A DNA stretch of 64,000 nt from JANNSX01 sp041397825 (GTDB taxonomy: Bacteria > Pseudomonadota > Alphaproteobacteria > Rhizobiales > Hyphomicrobiaceae), in contig JAWKVX010000003.1 in NCBI GenBank assembly GCA_041397825.1, positions 558,001 to 622,000 of the forward strand. Reading direction: 5' to 3'. Below are positions 1-8,662 of this stretch, piece after piece (within the stretch, counting starts at the first letter, position 1; every line of letters starts with the position of its first letter). The notes under the pieces were generated by a model. The model was not told the origin of the DNA and searched no databases. It saw only the letters and a program-made list of their open reading frames with translations. Made by a program: the position numbers and the translations under genes.

Positions 1-57
1 CCCATTGTTCGCAAGATCGTCAGCTACCTTGTTGCTCCGCCGTCGTCGACCGGCTGA
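1..57 (+). CDS. Possible C-terminal tail of an upstream gene (pntA2 by position)
   Basis: An open frame enters from the left edge and stops at the TGA at 55-57, 19 bases before the pntB start. In alphaproteobacteria the small membrane subunit PntA2 (PntAB) usually precedes pntB, so position suggests that gene. The 18 visible residues do not clearly resemble the PntA2 C-terminus that I know, so the identity is a guess from position. Confidence 0.28.
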   Translation, partial: PIVRKIVSYLVAPPSSTG

Positions 58-76
58 TTCAACTCAGAGAATCGTC

Positions 77-1486
<1,410 letters not shown>

Positions 1487-1614
1487 GCTATTGTCAATTC
1501 GATACGTGACGTCGATTGCCCGGCAGGCGTTGCTCAGCTAGCTTCGGGTCGGCAGACAAGCCCCATGCAAGGTTGCCGGATGCCGCGTGTCGCGATCCGC
1601 CGCGGGAGCAAGCC

Positions 1615-2772
1615 ATGACCAACCTCGTAAATGCCGATATTCTCGACGGGGGCAGGGCGCTGGTGCTGACCTGGGCCGATGGCCGGACCGCCCGCTTCCA
1701 CGCCATCTGGCTCCGCGACAATGCGCTCGACTCCGAGACGCGGGCACCGGGCAATGGCCAGCGTCTCATCACCATTCTGGATGTCCCGCCCGAGACGCGA
1801 TTGTCGGCGGCGTCGCTTTCGTCGGCGGGCGACCTGACGGTCGCGTTTGCACCAGAGGGAAAGACGGTCTCCTATCCGGCCAGCTGGCTGGCCGCCCGGA
1901 TCTACGACAGGCCGCATGGTCGTCAGGCCGGATGGGTCGCGGCGACATGTCAAACCTGGGATGCAAGCCTCCAATCGAGCCTGCCGAGCGCCAGCTTTCG
2001 CGCCGTCACCACCGATCGGCAGGCATTGGGACGTTGGCTCGCGGCGGTCAGCCGGTTCGGCTTCGCGATCCTGAGGGGCGCACCGACGGTGAGCGGCAGC
2101 CTGTGCGAGGTTGCCGAGTTGTTCGGCTATGTGCGCGAGACCAACTACGGGCGCTGGTTCGAGGTGCGCGCTGAGGTCAACCCCAGCAACCTTGCCTATA
2201 CCAATCTCGGCCTGCAGGCGCATACCGACAACCCCTATCGCGATCCCGTGCCGACGCTGCAGATCCTTTCCTGTCTGGAGAATACGGTGGACGGCGGCGA
2301 CTCGATAGTCGTTGACGGCTTCAAGGCCGTCGAGCGGTTGCGTGCCGCCGATTCCGAGGCCTTCGCGCTCCTGTCACGCCATCCGGCACGCTTCGAGTAT
2401 TCCGGCAGTTCAGGCGTCCGGCTCTCGTCCAAACGACCGATGATCGAACTCGGTCTTGACGGCGAGCTGATCGGCATCCGCTTCAATAATCGCTCGGCCG
2501 CACCGTTCGTCGATGTGCCTTTCGAAGAGATGGCGGATTATTACGACGCCTATCGGACATTCGCTTCGATCATCGAGGACCCCGCGCTCGCTGTCTCCTT
2601 CAAGCTGGCGCCGGGCGAGCTCTTCATCGTCGACAACACGCGCGTACTGCATGCCCGGAAGGCGTTTTCGGGGAGCGGCATGCGGTGGCTTCAAGGGTGC
2701 TACGCCGACAAGGACGGCCTCTTGTCCACTCTGGCAAGCATCGAGGCTGAGGCCAGAGAGGCGGCAGAATGA
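1615..2772 (+). CDS. tmpA: TmpA-like Fe(II)/2-oxoglutarate dioxygenase (gamma-butyrobetaine hydroxylase family)
   Basis: This 385-residue protein has the gamma-butyrobetaine hydroxylase N-terminal domain (about 10-95) followed by a TauD/TfdA dioxygenase domain. The iron triad is visible: H203 and D205 in QAHTDNPYRD and the distal H346 in VDNTRVLHARK. Generic annotation would call it gamma-butyrobetaine dioxygenase. Its stop overlaps the start of an HD-domain oxygenase, which is the arrangement of TmpA/TmpB. In that known system TmpA hydroxylates carbon 1 of 2-(trimethylamino)ethylphosphonate. The N-terminal domain lacks the cysteine cluster that binds zinc in carnitine-pathway enzymes: WLRDN is followed by ALDSETRAPGNGQR. 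The ATG at 1615 was chosen for alignment with the family start and a weak CGGGAG upstream. Substrate assignment is inference; the fold and metal site are clear. Confidence 0.72.
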   Translation: MTNLVNADILDGGRALVLTWADGRTARFHAIWLRDNALDSETRAPGNGQRLITILDVPPETRLSAASLSSAGDLTVAFAPEGKTVSYPASWLAARIYDRPHGRQAGWVAATCQTWDASLQSSLPSASFRAVTTDRQALGRWLAAVSRFGFAILRGAPTVSGSLCEVAELFGYVRETNYGRWFEVRAEVNPSNLAYTNLGLQAHTDNPYRDPVPTLQILSCLENTVDGGDSIVVDGFKAVERLRAADSEAFALLSRHPARFEYSGSSGVRLSSKRPMIELGLDGELIGIRFNNRSAAPFVDVPFEEMADYYDAYRTFASIIEDPALAVSFKLAPGELFIVDNTRVLHARKAFSGSGMRWLQGCYADKDGLLSTLASIEAEAREAAE

Positions 2773-3356
2773 GTACGACGCCGAAGCTGACGGCCGGGAC
2801 CATCGTCCACTTCATCGCCGACATCTTCAATCGTCGTGGCGCCGAATCCTATCTGGGCGAGCGCGTAACGATGTCGGAGCACATGCTGCAGGGCGCGGTG
2901 CTGGCCGAGCGGGAAGGCGCTGAGGAGGCGTTGGTGGCGGCCGCTCTCCTGCATGACATCGGCCACTACACGAACGAGTTCGGTGACGACTACATCGAGC
3001 AGGGTGTCGACAACTTGCACGAGGAGTCGGGAGCCCGCGTGCTCGAGGCCTTCTTTCCGCCCGTCATCGTCGCGTGTGTGCGATTGCACGTGGCGGCCAA
3101 GCGCTATCTCTGCGCGGCGGACCCGGGCTATTTTGCCGAGTTGTCTCCCGCCTCCGTGGCGACACTTGCGCTGCAGGGCGGACCGATGAGCAGCGAAGAG
3201 GTGGCGGAGTTTCGCCGGAACCCGCACTTTCAGGCCGCCGTCCGTGTCCGCCGGTGGGACGATGCGGGCAAGGTTCCCGGCATGACGACTCCGCCGATCG
3301 AGCACTATCTGCCGCTTCTGCAACGGGTCGTCGATCGGCACGCCGGCTTGAGATAG
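2769..3356 (+). CDS. tmpB: TmpB/PhnZ-like HD-domain mixed-valent diiron oxygenase
   Basis: The 195-residue protein starts inside the stop of the dioxygenase gene (ATGA overlap, 4 bases), so the two are translationally coupled. The HD metal ligands are all present: H38, H62-D63 (in LLHDIGHY), H84, H107 and D164. From memory of PhnZ (H34, H58, D59, H80, H104, D161) the spacing matches almost residue for residue. The PhnZ-specific Tyr and Glu that gate the iron (Y24, E27) correspond to Y28 and E31 in SYLGER, and a lysine four residues after the fourth histidine is kept (K111). These features separate it from ordinary HD phosphohydrolases. The expected reaction is oxidative C-P bond cleavage of the alpha-hydroxyphosphonate made by the upstream enzyme, giving phosphate and glycine betaine if the substrate is the trimethylated compound. 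Confidence 0.72.
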   Translation: MSTTPKLTAGTIVHFIADIFNRRGAESYLGERVTMSEHMLQGAVLAEREGAEEALVAAALLHDIGHYTNEFGDDYIEQGVDNLHEESGARVLEAFFPPVIVACVRLHVAAKRYLCAADPGYFAELSPASVATLALQGGPMSSEEVAEFRRNPHFQAAVRVRRWDDAGKVPGMTTPPIEHYLPLLQRVVDRHAGLR

Positions 3357-3444
3357 GCGAGAGCAGCAGGGTCGAGCCAGCGCATCATCCTTCCCTCCGG
3401 TTGACCGGGCGATCAGGTGATACGCCGCGCCGGATGCCCGCCGC

Positions 3445-5232
3445 CTATCGGGCCGGGTCCCCCTGATCGATGACGACGGCCCCGAGACCCTCACGCTGCC
3501 ACGCCTCGAACGACGTCATGCGCAGGCCGAGGCTGTTATAGCGGACGGCATAGTAGCCGTTGGCCATCGTCACGATGGCGTCGGGCCGGGCCGGACGGAT
3601 GTCCTGAGCCATCACGCCGACATAGGTCTGTCCCGAGGAATCGAAGCTTTCGATGTAGCGGAAGCTGTAGAGCTTGGTGCCATCGTCGAGCGTCGCCAAC
3701 AGCTCGATGTCGCGCTTCAGACGGCGGTCGGAGGCGGCGGGGGCGAAGAACTCGATATCGAGTGTGCAGGTGCTATTGTCGACCGTCAGCGTCGCGGCCG
3801 TGAGCTGAATGCCAGGGCCCACCGGAAAACCTTGGAACGTCAGAGTCGGCGATAGCTCGAGCGTCGGGGTCACCAAGGCCGGCGGGATCGAGACCGTCGT
3901 GACGATCGAGGCCGGCGAGCTCGCGAGGAGCTGAGCCAAAGTCTGGTTGGACCCGTCGACCCACGTTGCGATGTCGAGTGGAATACCGGTCGAGGTCAAC
4001 GACTCGAAGGCGATCTCCTGACCTTGGACCAAGGGGTCCATGAAATCCTGGAAATTTGCAGACGGATCCGAGGCCGTGGTTATGATTTGTGCCGTCGGCC
4101 CGCCGCAGACCGTCGCAAGTGTATAGCCTGTTGTGGCCGGAGGCGGATCGGTAGGCTCCTCCGTGTCCCGGTTCTCAATCGCGGTGCGGATGGTTTGCGA
4201 TTTCAACCGCCGGACGGTCACAGGGTTGTTGTTGCGCCGGACCGGCTGGAACAGATCCTTTCCGCCGCCATAGCCCAACGACGGCCCCGGATCGCCTTCC
4301 TTCAGCGAGCCACCCGTGTCCTTGAGCGAGCCACTATAGATCGCTGTCTCCCGCGTCGCCGGCTCGCCGAGCGATATAGACAGCCTGACGCCACCGGCAA
4401 GCTGGTCGCCATAGTGAGCGTCGTCGCTGTAGCTTGCCTCCAGGGTCAACCGTGTGTTCGGGGCCGCGTCGAAGGGATAGAGGTCGAGCTCCAGCCGTCC
4501 ACGCCCGCCGATCACGTTGCCGCCGTCCTCCTTGAGCCCGACATAGTCGTAGACGCCGGCAAATGCCCGTAGCTCGCCCTGACGTCCGCCCGACGCGAGG
4601 GCCGGGAGGGCAAAGCGCAGACCTGCCTCGGCGTCGACCCCGCTCGGCGTCTTCTCGTCGTAGGTGCTGGTGATGGTCGTCGTGGTGATGCGTTGTGCGG
4701 TTGTCGTGGTCGTACGGGTCACCTCGGTCCAGGGGTCGGAGGCGTCGTCGAAGGGCGCAAAGCCGTTGATGCGCGCGATCAACCGCGGGCCGAAATATTC
4801 AGCCCCGGCGATGAAGCGTTGGAAGGTGTGCCCGTAGCGGCCGCGCAGGGTGTCGGCGCCGAGCCAGAGGCCGAGAACGCCACTGCCGTTGTCCAGGAGC
4901 GCGCGATACCCGAGATAGGCTCCGACGTTGTAGGCATTATCGCCGTAGTCGCTCGAACCGCCGATCAGCTTGGCGTCGCCGCCGAGAAAGAGGAGCGCGT
5001 GCGAGCCGCGCATCGCCAGAGGCAGGATGACGTTGACCTCGCCAGCTCCACCATCGTCGGTGACGAATCCACTGACCTCGAGCCCTGGCCGTGAATATGT
5101 GTCGGGCATTGGGCTTGCTGCGCCGATGCCCTCGCGCTCGTCGACATCCCCGGCGACGGCCAAAGCCGGAGTGAGCGCCGTGACCATGGCAGCGACGGCA
5201 CCCGCCAGACGAAATCCTCTCGACAGTGACAT
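3445..5232 (-). CDS. Outer-membrane inverse-autotransporter-like barrel with C-terminal S74 chaperone domain
   Basis: This 595-residue protein has a Sec signal peptide (about 1-27, ending ALAVAG). Residues about 45-295 have an amphipathic strand pattern like the invasin/intimin barrel, including YNVGAYLGYR, GLWLGADTLRGRYGHTFQRF and a GAEYFGPRLIARINGFAPF segment. A threonine-rich stretch lies at 173-190. A linker and passenger of unknown fold occupy about 300-495. The C-terminus carries SDRRLKRDI at 501-509, the hallmark of S74 intramolecular chaperones of phage tail spikes, with the Ser501/Lys506 pair spaced as in endosialidase. It ends with a YVGVMAQDI segment typical of that domain. The gene stands alone and its role is unknown; adhesion or surface display is the natural guess. 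No close whole-length relative is recalled. Confidence 0.65.
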   Translation of the reverse strand: MSLSRGFRLAGAVAAMVTALTPALAVAGDVDEREGIGAASPMPDTYSRPGLEVSGFVTDDGGAGEVNVILPLAMRGSHALLFLGGDAKLIGGSSDYGDNAYNVGAYLGYRALLDNGSGVLGLWLGADTLRGRYGHTFQRFIAGAEYFGPRLIARINGFAPFDDASDPWTEVTRTTTTTAQRITTTTITSTYDEKTPSGVDAEAGLRFALPALASGGRQGELRAFAGVYDYVGLKEDGGNVIGGRGRLELDLYPFDAAPNTRLTLEASYSDDAHYGDQLAGGVRLSISLGEPATRETAIYSGSLKDTGGSLKEGDPGPSLGYGGGKDLFQPVRRNNNPVTVRRLKSQTIRTAIENRDTEEPTDPPPATTGYTLATVCGGPTAQIITTASDPSANFQDFMDPLVQGQEIAFESLTSTGIPLDIATWVDGSNQTLAQLLASSPASIVTTVSIPPALVTPTLELSPTLTFQGFPVGPGIQLTAATLTVDNSTCTLDIEFFAPAASDRRLKRDIELLATLDDGTKLYSFRYIESFDSSGQTYVGVMAQDIRPARPDAIVTMANGYYAVRYNSLGLRMTSFEAWQREGLGAVVIDQGDPAR

Positions 5233-5610
5233 GGTCAGCTCTTCCCCCGCAGCGCAAGAATTGACGCCATACGGCCCGTGCCCACTCGGTAATCGGGCGT
5301 GCCGTCACGACGGTCAGGCTGGGGGCAGATGAGCTAAACCAAGACCCTCACAGCGTCGTGTCGCCCCGAAACGAAGAACACGCACGACGATCGCAGGAGC
5401 TGCAATGAGTCTATGTAGCACGAAAGAGACGTTGTCGGAACATCGGTCTTGTCGCGATCGGTTGAAAGACGGTTTCTGCTGCAAGTGGGATGTCGTCTGG
5501 TGATTGCTGTCGCAATAGCCTCGGGACTCTCACTGCCGTGAGGTCCGAATCGGCGACGTCCTGCCGGCGAGATGTTCGGTCGGGCACGGCCGAAGTGGCG
5601 ATGGCGGCTT
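5233..5610. other. Intergenic stretch without a convincing gene
   Basis: This 378-base gap lies between two minus-strand genes. Short open frames exist on both strands but have arginine- and serine-rich compositions typical of out-of-frame GC-rich DNA. No tRNA-like fold, clear promoter or U-tailed hairpin was recognised. It probably holds the promoter of the barrel-S74 gene. Confidence 0.4.
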
Positions 5611-6609
5611 CTAGCCGCCTCCGGAGCGTTGCTTCGCCATCTCCTCGCACGGATCGGGCCGAGATACGCCGGGCGTGATCCAGATGTAATCCGCGACGGG
5701 CATGCCCGCGGCATCGAGGGGCACCAGGTCCGACGCAGTCCCGGCCTCGGGATCGACCTCCATGAACATGAGGCTCGCCAGATTGTCGGCGGAGAGGCCC
5801 TGCGATACCAGCGCGTAGGGCACGCCACGGTCCCGCCGTACGTGGCCATTTCCGGTCACGAGCACCGCGCGGCCGTCCGCTCCCGCTGCGTCATCCAGCC
5901 GCCGCGCCATCGTCAGGTCGCGAAGCCGCTGCGCGAGCGCCATCGTCGGCAGCAGGGCTTCCGGTAGCATGTCGCAATGCGACAGGGCGATATCGGCTTC
6001 GAGGGCGTTCGCGAGACTGGATGGCAAGGCGCGCTCCAGAGGCGGGCGTAGGTCACTCGACGGATCGAGCGCGGCGATGCCCTCCTTGGCCACGGCCCGG
6101 ACCTCGGCGCGTGGCGCGTTGCCGGCTGCGATTTTGGCCCCGACCGATTTGCTGGCCTCCGCGATCGGCTGATAGGTGCCCCAGTCGGGCCAGCCGCGGG
6201 TCTCCCATTCGAGCGCCGCACCAAGGGCCGTCGGCGACCAGTTGCCGTCGGCCAGGAAGTTGTCGATGGCAGGCTGCTGGTCGACATCAGCCATCTCGAG
6301 AACGACGGCGTTGGGTTTGATCTGGGCGATCAGCCAGGCCTGGAGCCGATGGTGGTCGGGGTTGTCGTGAAACTCGCCCAAGAGCACCAGCCGTCGGGAG
6401 GAAAGTATTGCCACGAGCTCCTTAGGCTCGATCACACGGCCCTCGACGTTCCCCCAAATGAGTCCGGCAAGATGATGCGTTGGCCAGAGATCGGCCTCGA
6501 AGGACAGCCATGGAGTCTCCCGCCAGTCGGCAGCCTTTGCCTGTGGCGTGACGATGGCCATCGCCAGGAGTGCGAGGAGCAGCGGCCGGAGGATGTGCCG
6601 CCTCTCCAT
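5611..6609 (-). CDS. ChaN-like haem-binding/uptake protein
   Basis: The 332-residue protein has a cleavable signal peptide (about 1-27, VTPQAKAADWR) and the ChaN/PF04187 signature: LLGEFHDNPDHHRLQ near residue 75, VVLEMADVDQQ, and a late VLVTGNGHVRRDRGVP. ChaN proteins bind haem and are usually lipoproteins. Here no lipobox cysteine is seen, so it is predicted to be soluble in the periplasm. The start at 6609 is 2 bases after the carA stop, with carA's final codons providing an AGGTGAGG-like ribosome site, so it is probably co-transcribed with carA. Why a haem protein should be coupled to carbamoyl-phosphate synthesis is not clear. The frame is open further upstream inside carA, but that part is a shadow. 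Confidence 0.8.
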   Translation of the reverse strand: MERRHILRPLLLALLAMAIVTPQAKAADWRETPWLSFEADLWPTHHLAGLIWGNVEGRVIEPKELVAILSSRRLVLLGEFHDNPDHHRLQAWLIAQIKPNAVVLEMADVDQQPAIDNFLADGNWSPTALGAALEWETRGWPDWGTYQPIAEASKSVGAKIAAGNAPRAEVRAVAKEGIAALDPSSDLRPPLERALPSSLANALEADIALSHCDMLPEALLPTMALAQRLRDLTMARRLDDAAGADGRAVLVTGNGHVRRDRGVPYALVSQGLSADNLASLMFMEVDPEAGTASDLVPLDAAGMPVADYIWITPGVSRPDPCEEMAKQRSGGG

Positions 6610-6611
6610 CC

Positions 6612-7832
6612 TCACCTCTCGGGGAGCTGCGGCAGGCCCTTGCTCGACCGCATCAGATTGACGAAGCGACGGAAAAGATAGTGGCTGTCCTCCGGGCCTG
6701 GGGAAGCCTCGGGGTGATATTGCACGGAGAAGACGGGCTTGTCTTTGATGCGAAGCCCGCAGTTCGAGCCGTCGAACAGCGAGACGTGCGTCTCCTCGAC
6801 CTCGGCCGGCAGGCTGTCGCGATCGACGGCGAAGCCATGGTTCATCGACGTGATCTCGACCTTGTCGGTCGTGTGATCCTTGACTGGATGATTGGCGCCA
6901 TGGTGCCCCTGATGCATCTTTTGCGTCCGGGCGCCGAGGGCAAGACCCAGCATCTGATGGCCCAGGCAGATGCCGAAGAGCGGGATGCCCGAGGCGACGA
7001 GCTTCTTGATCTCGGGGACGGCATAGATGCCGGTGGCTGCCGGATCGCCCGGACCGTTCGAGAGGAAGATGCCGTCGGGCCGGCGCGCGAGAATGTCCTC
7101 GGCCGGGGTCCCGGCCGGCACGACCGTCACGCGGCATCCGACAGAGGCGAGGCAGCGCAGGATATTGCGCTTGATGCCGTAGTCGACGGCGACGACGGAG
7201 AACGGTCGGTCGCCGGCTTGCCCGTAACCCGAGCCCCACTGCCAGCGGGTCTCGTCCCAGGTGTAGCTCTGCCCGGCGGTCACCTCCTTGGCGAGATCGA
7301 GGCCGACGAGGCCTGGCCAGTCCCGGGCCTCGGCCGTCAGGCGCTCGAGATCGAACCGGCCGTCAGGGGCATGGGCGATGACGCCATTGGGCATGCCCTT
7401 CTCCCGGATCAGTGCGGTGAGGGCGCGCGTGTCGATGCCGGCGAGCCCGATGATTCCACGCAGATCGAGCCAGCGCCCAAGCGCCTCCGCCGAGCGGTAG
7501 TTGGAAGGCGAGGTGATGTCGGCCTTGAGCACGGCACCACGGACTCCCGAGCGCTGAGCCGTGTTCGAGGTCTCGGTGTCCTCGGCATTGGTGCCGACAT
7601 TGCCGATATGGGGAAACGTGAAAGTGATGATCTGGCCGGCGTAGGAAGGATCCGTCAGGATCTCCTGGTAGCCCGTCATGGCGGTGTTGAAGCAGACCTC
7701 GCCGACCGCATGGCCGATGGCTCCGAGGCCAAAGCCCTCGATGACGGTGCCGTCCGCCAGCACCAGGACGCCCGTTGCCCGCCGCTCGGGCCAGGCGCTG
7801 TTGGGCGCCGGCTTCTTTGACTTGCTCGCCAT
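6612..7832 (-). CDS. carA: Carbamoyl-phosphate synthase small (glutaminase) subunit
   Basis: CarA releases ammonia from glutamine for CarB, feeding arginine and pyrimidine synthesis in the cytoplasm. The 406-residue protein has the CPSase small-chain N-terminal domain (about 20-150, including FNTAMTGYQEILTDPSYAGQ). The class I amidotransferase domain (about 210-395) has nucleophile C289 in GICLGHQML, and H373 and E375 in QYHPEASPGP, so the triad is intact. The N-terminal about 17 residues are a poorly conserved lysine- and proline-containing extension. It is divergent from yqeY. carB is not adjacent in this window. Confidence 0.96.
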   Translation of the reverse strand: MASKSKKPAPNSAWPERRATGVLVLADGTVIEGFGLGAIGHAVGEVCFNTAMTGYQEILTDPSYAGQIITFTFPHIGNVGTNAEDTETSNTAQRSGVRGAVLKADITSPSNYRSAEALGRWLDLRGIIGLAGIDTRALTALIREKGMPNGVIAHAPDGRFDLERLTAEARDWPGLVGLDLAKEVTAGQSYTWDETRWQWGSGYGQAGDRPFSVVAVDYGIKRNILRCLASVGCRVTVVPAGTPAEDILARRPDGIFLSNGPGDPAATGIYAVPEIKKLVASGIPLFGICLGHQMLGLALGARTQKMHQGHHGANHPVKDHTTDKVEITSMNHGFAVDRDSLPAEVEETHVSLFDGSNCGLRIKDKPVFSVQYHPEASPGPEDSHYLFRRFVNLMRSSKGLPQLPER

Positions 7833-7856
7833 GCTTGTCCTCGGAGGCCCCGGCCC

Positions 7857-7890
7857 GGGACCGGTCGGAAGCTATTGGAGGGGACCGGTC
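7857..7890. repeat. Direct repeat of GGGACCGGTC in the carA-yqeY divergent region
   Basis: The 10-base word GGGACCGGTC occurs at 7857-7866 and again at 7881-7890, 24 bases apart start to start. Each copy contains the palindrome GACCGGTC. The pair sits 25 to 58 bases upstream of the carA start codon and about 95 bases upstream of yqeY. It could be a regulator site or chance in GC-rich DNA. Confidence 0.4.
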
Positions 7891-7984
7891 CGGTCAACGC
7901 GAAGGTCTGGCCCGGTTTGTCGCGGGCTTGCCAAATCGCCCGGGAGGGCGGATGTCTCTCCGGCACCCGAACCGGAGGCCCACC

Positions 7985-8437
7985 ATGCGCGAGACGATCA
8001 ACCAGGCTCTGAAAGAGGCCATGAAGGCCGGCGACAAGGCCAAGGTCTCGACGCTGCGCCTCATCACAGCCGCCATCAAGGACCGCGACTTGGGAATTCG
8101 CGGTGATGTGCCGGCCCAGCCGATCGGTGATGCCGAGATCGTCGAGGTGCTGGCGAAGATGGTGAAGCAGCGCCAGGAGAGCATTGCCGTCTTTGAGGCG
8201 AACAATCGGGCTGATCTCGCCGACAAGGAGAAGGCCGAGCTCGCCCTCATCCGCTCCTTCCTGCCGGCCCAGCTCGACGACGACGCGATGGGTGAGGCGA
8301 TCGGGGTGGCCATTGCGGCCGTCGGCGCAACCAGCCCGAAGGACATGGGCAAGGTGATGGCGAAGCTCAAGGCCGAGTATGCCGGCCGGATGGACTTCGC
8401 CCGGGCCAGTCAGATGGTGAAAGGACGTCTCGGCTGA
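7985..8437 (+). CDS. yqeY: GatB/YqeY domain protein
   Basis: The 150-residue protein is a stand-alone YqeY domain, related to the tail domain of the GatB amidotransferase subunit. It is thought to bind tRNA, but its precise role is unknown. Characteristic segments are MRETINQALKEAMKAGDK at the start, RLITAAIKDRD, and LRSFLPAQL-like IRSFLPAQLDDD near the middle. The ATG at 7985 is preferred over an upstream ATG in the same frame because the family begins MRETI or similar. It lies between carA and dnaG, a common alphaproteobacterial order. Confidence 0.9.
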   Translation: MRETINQALKEAMKAGDKAKVSTLRLITAAIKDRDLGIRGDVPAQPIGDAEIVEVLAKMVKQRQESIAVFEANNRADLADKEKAELALIRSFLPAQLDDDAMGEAIGVAIAAVGATSPKDMGKVMAKLKAEYAGRMDFARASQMVKGRLG

Positions 8438-8662
8438 CTGAAAGCATCTCCCGAACGCGGGGGCGCCGGGCGATCGCGGACAAACCGACGAGCTCATGGC
8501 CGGAGGGCAGCTGGCGTCGCATTGGGGCGAGCTGCGCGCCAGATTGGCGAGGCGCCATTTTCCACAGATTGTCCAGACACTTCGGCCGGCCACCGGACGT
8601 CACCGGGAGCGTTGGCGAATCAGTCTACACTCCGAATCACCTCGAACGGCCAGACGAGCCCC

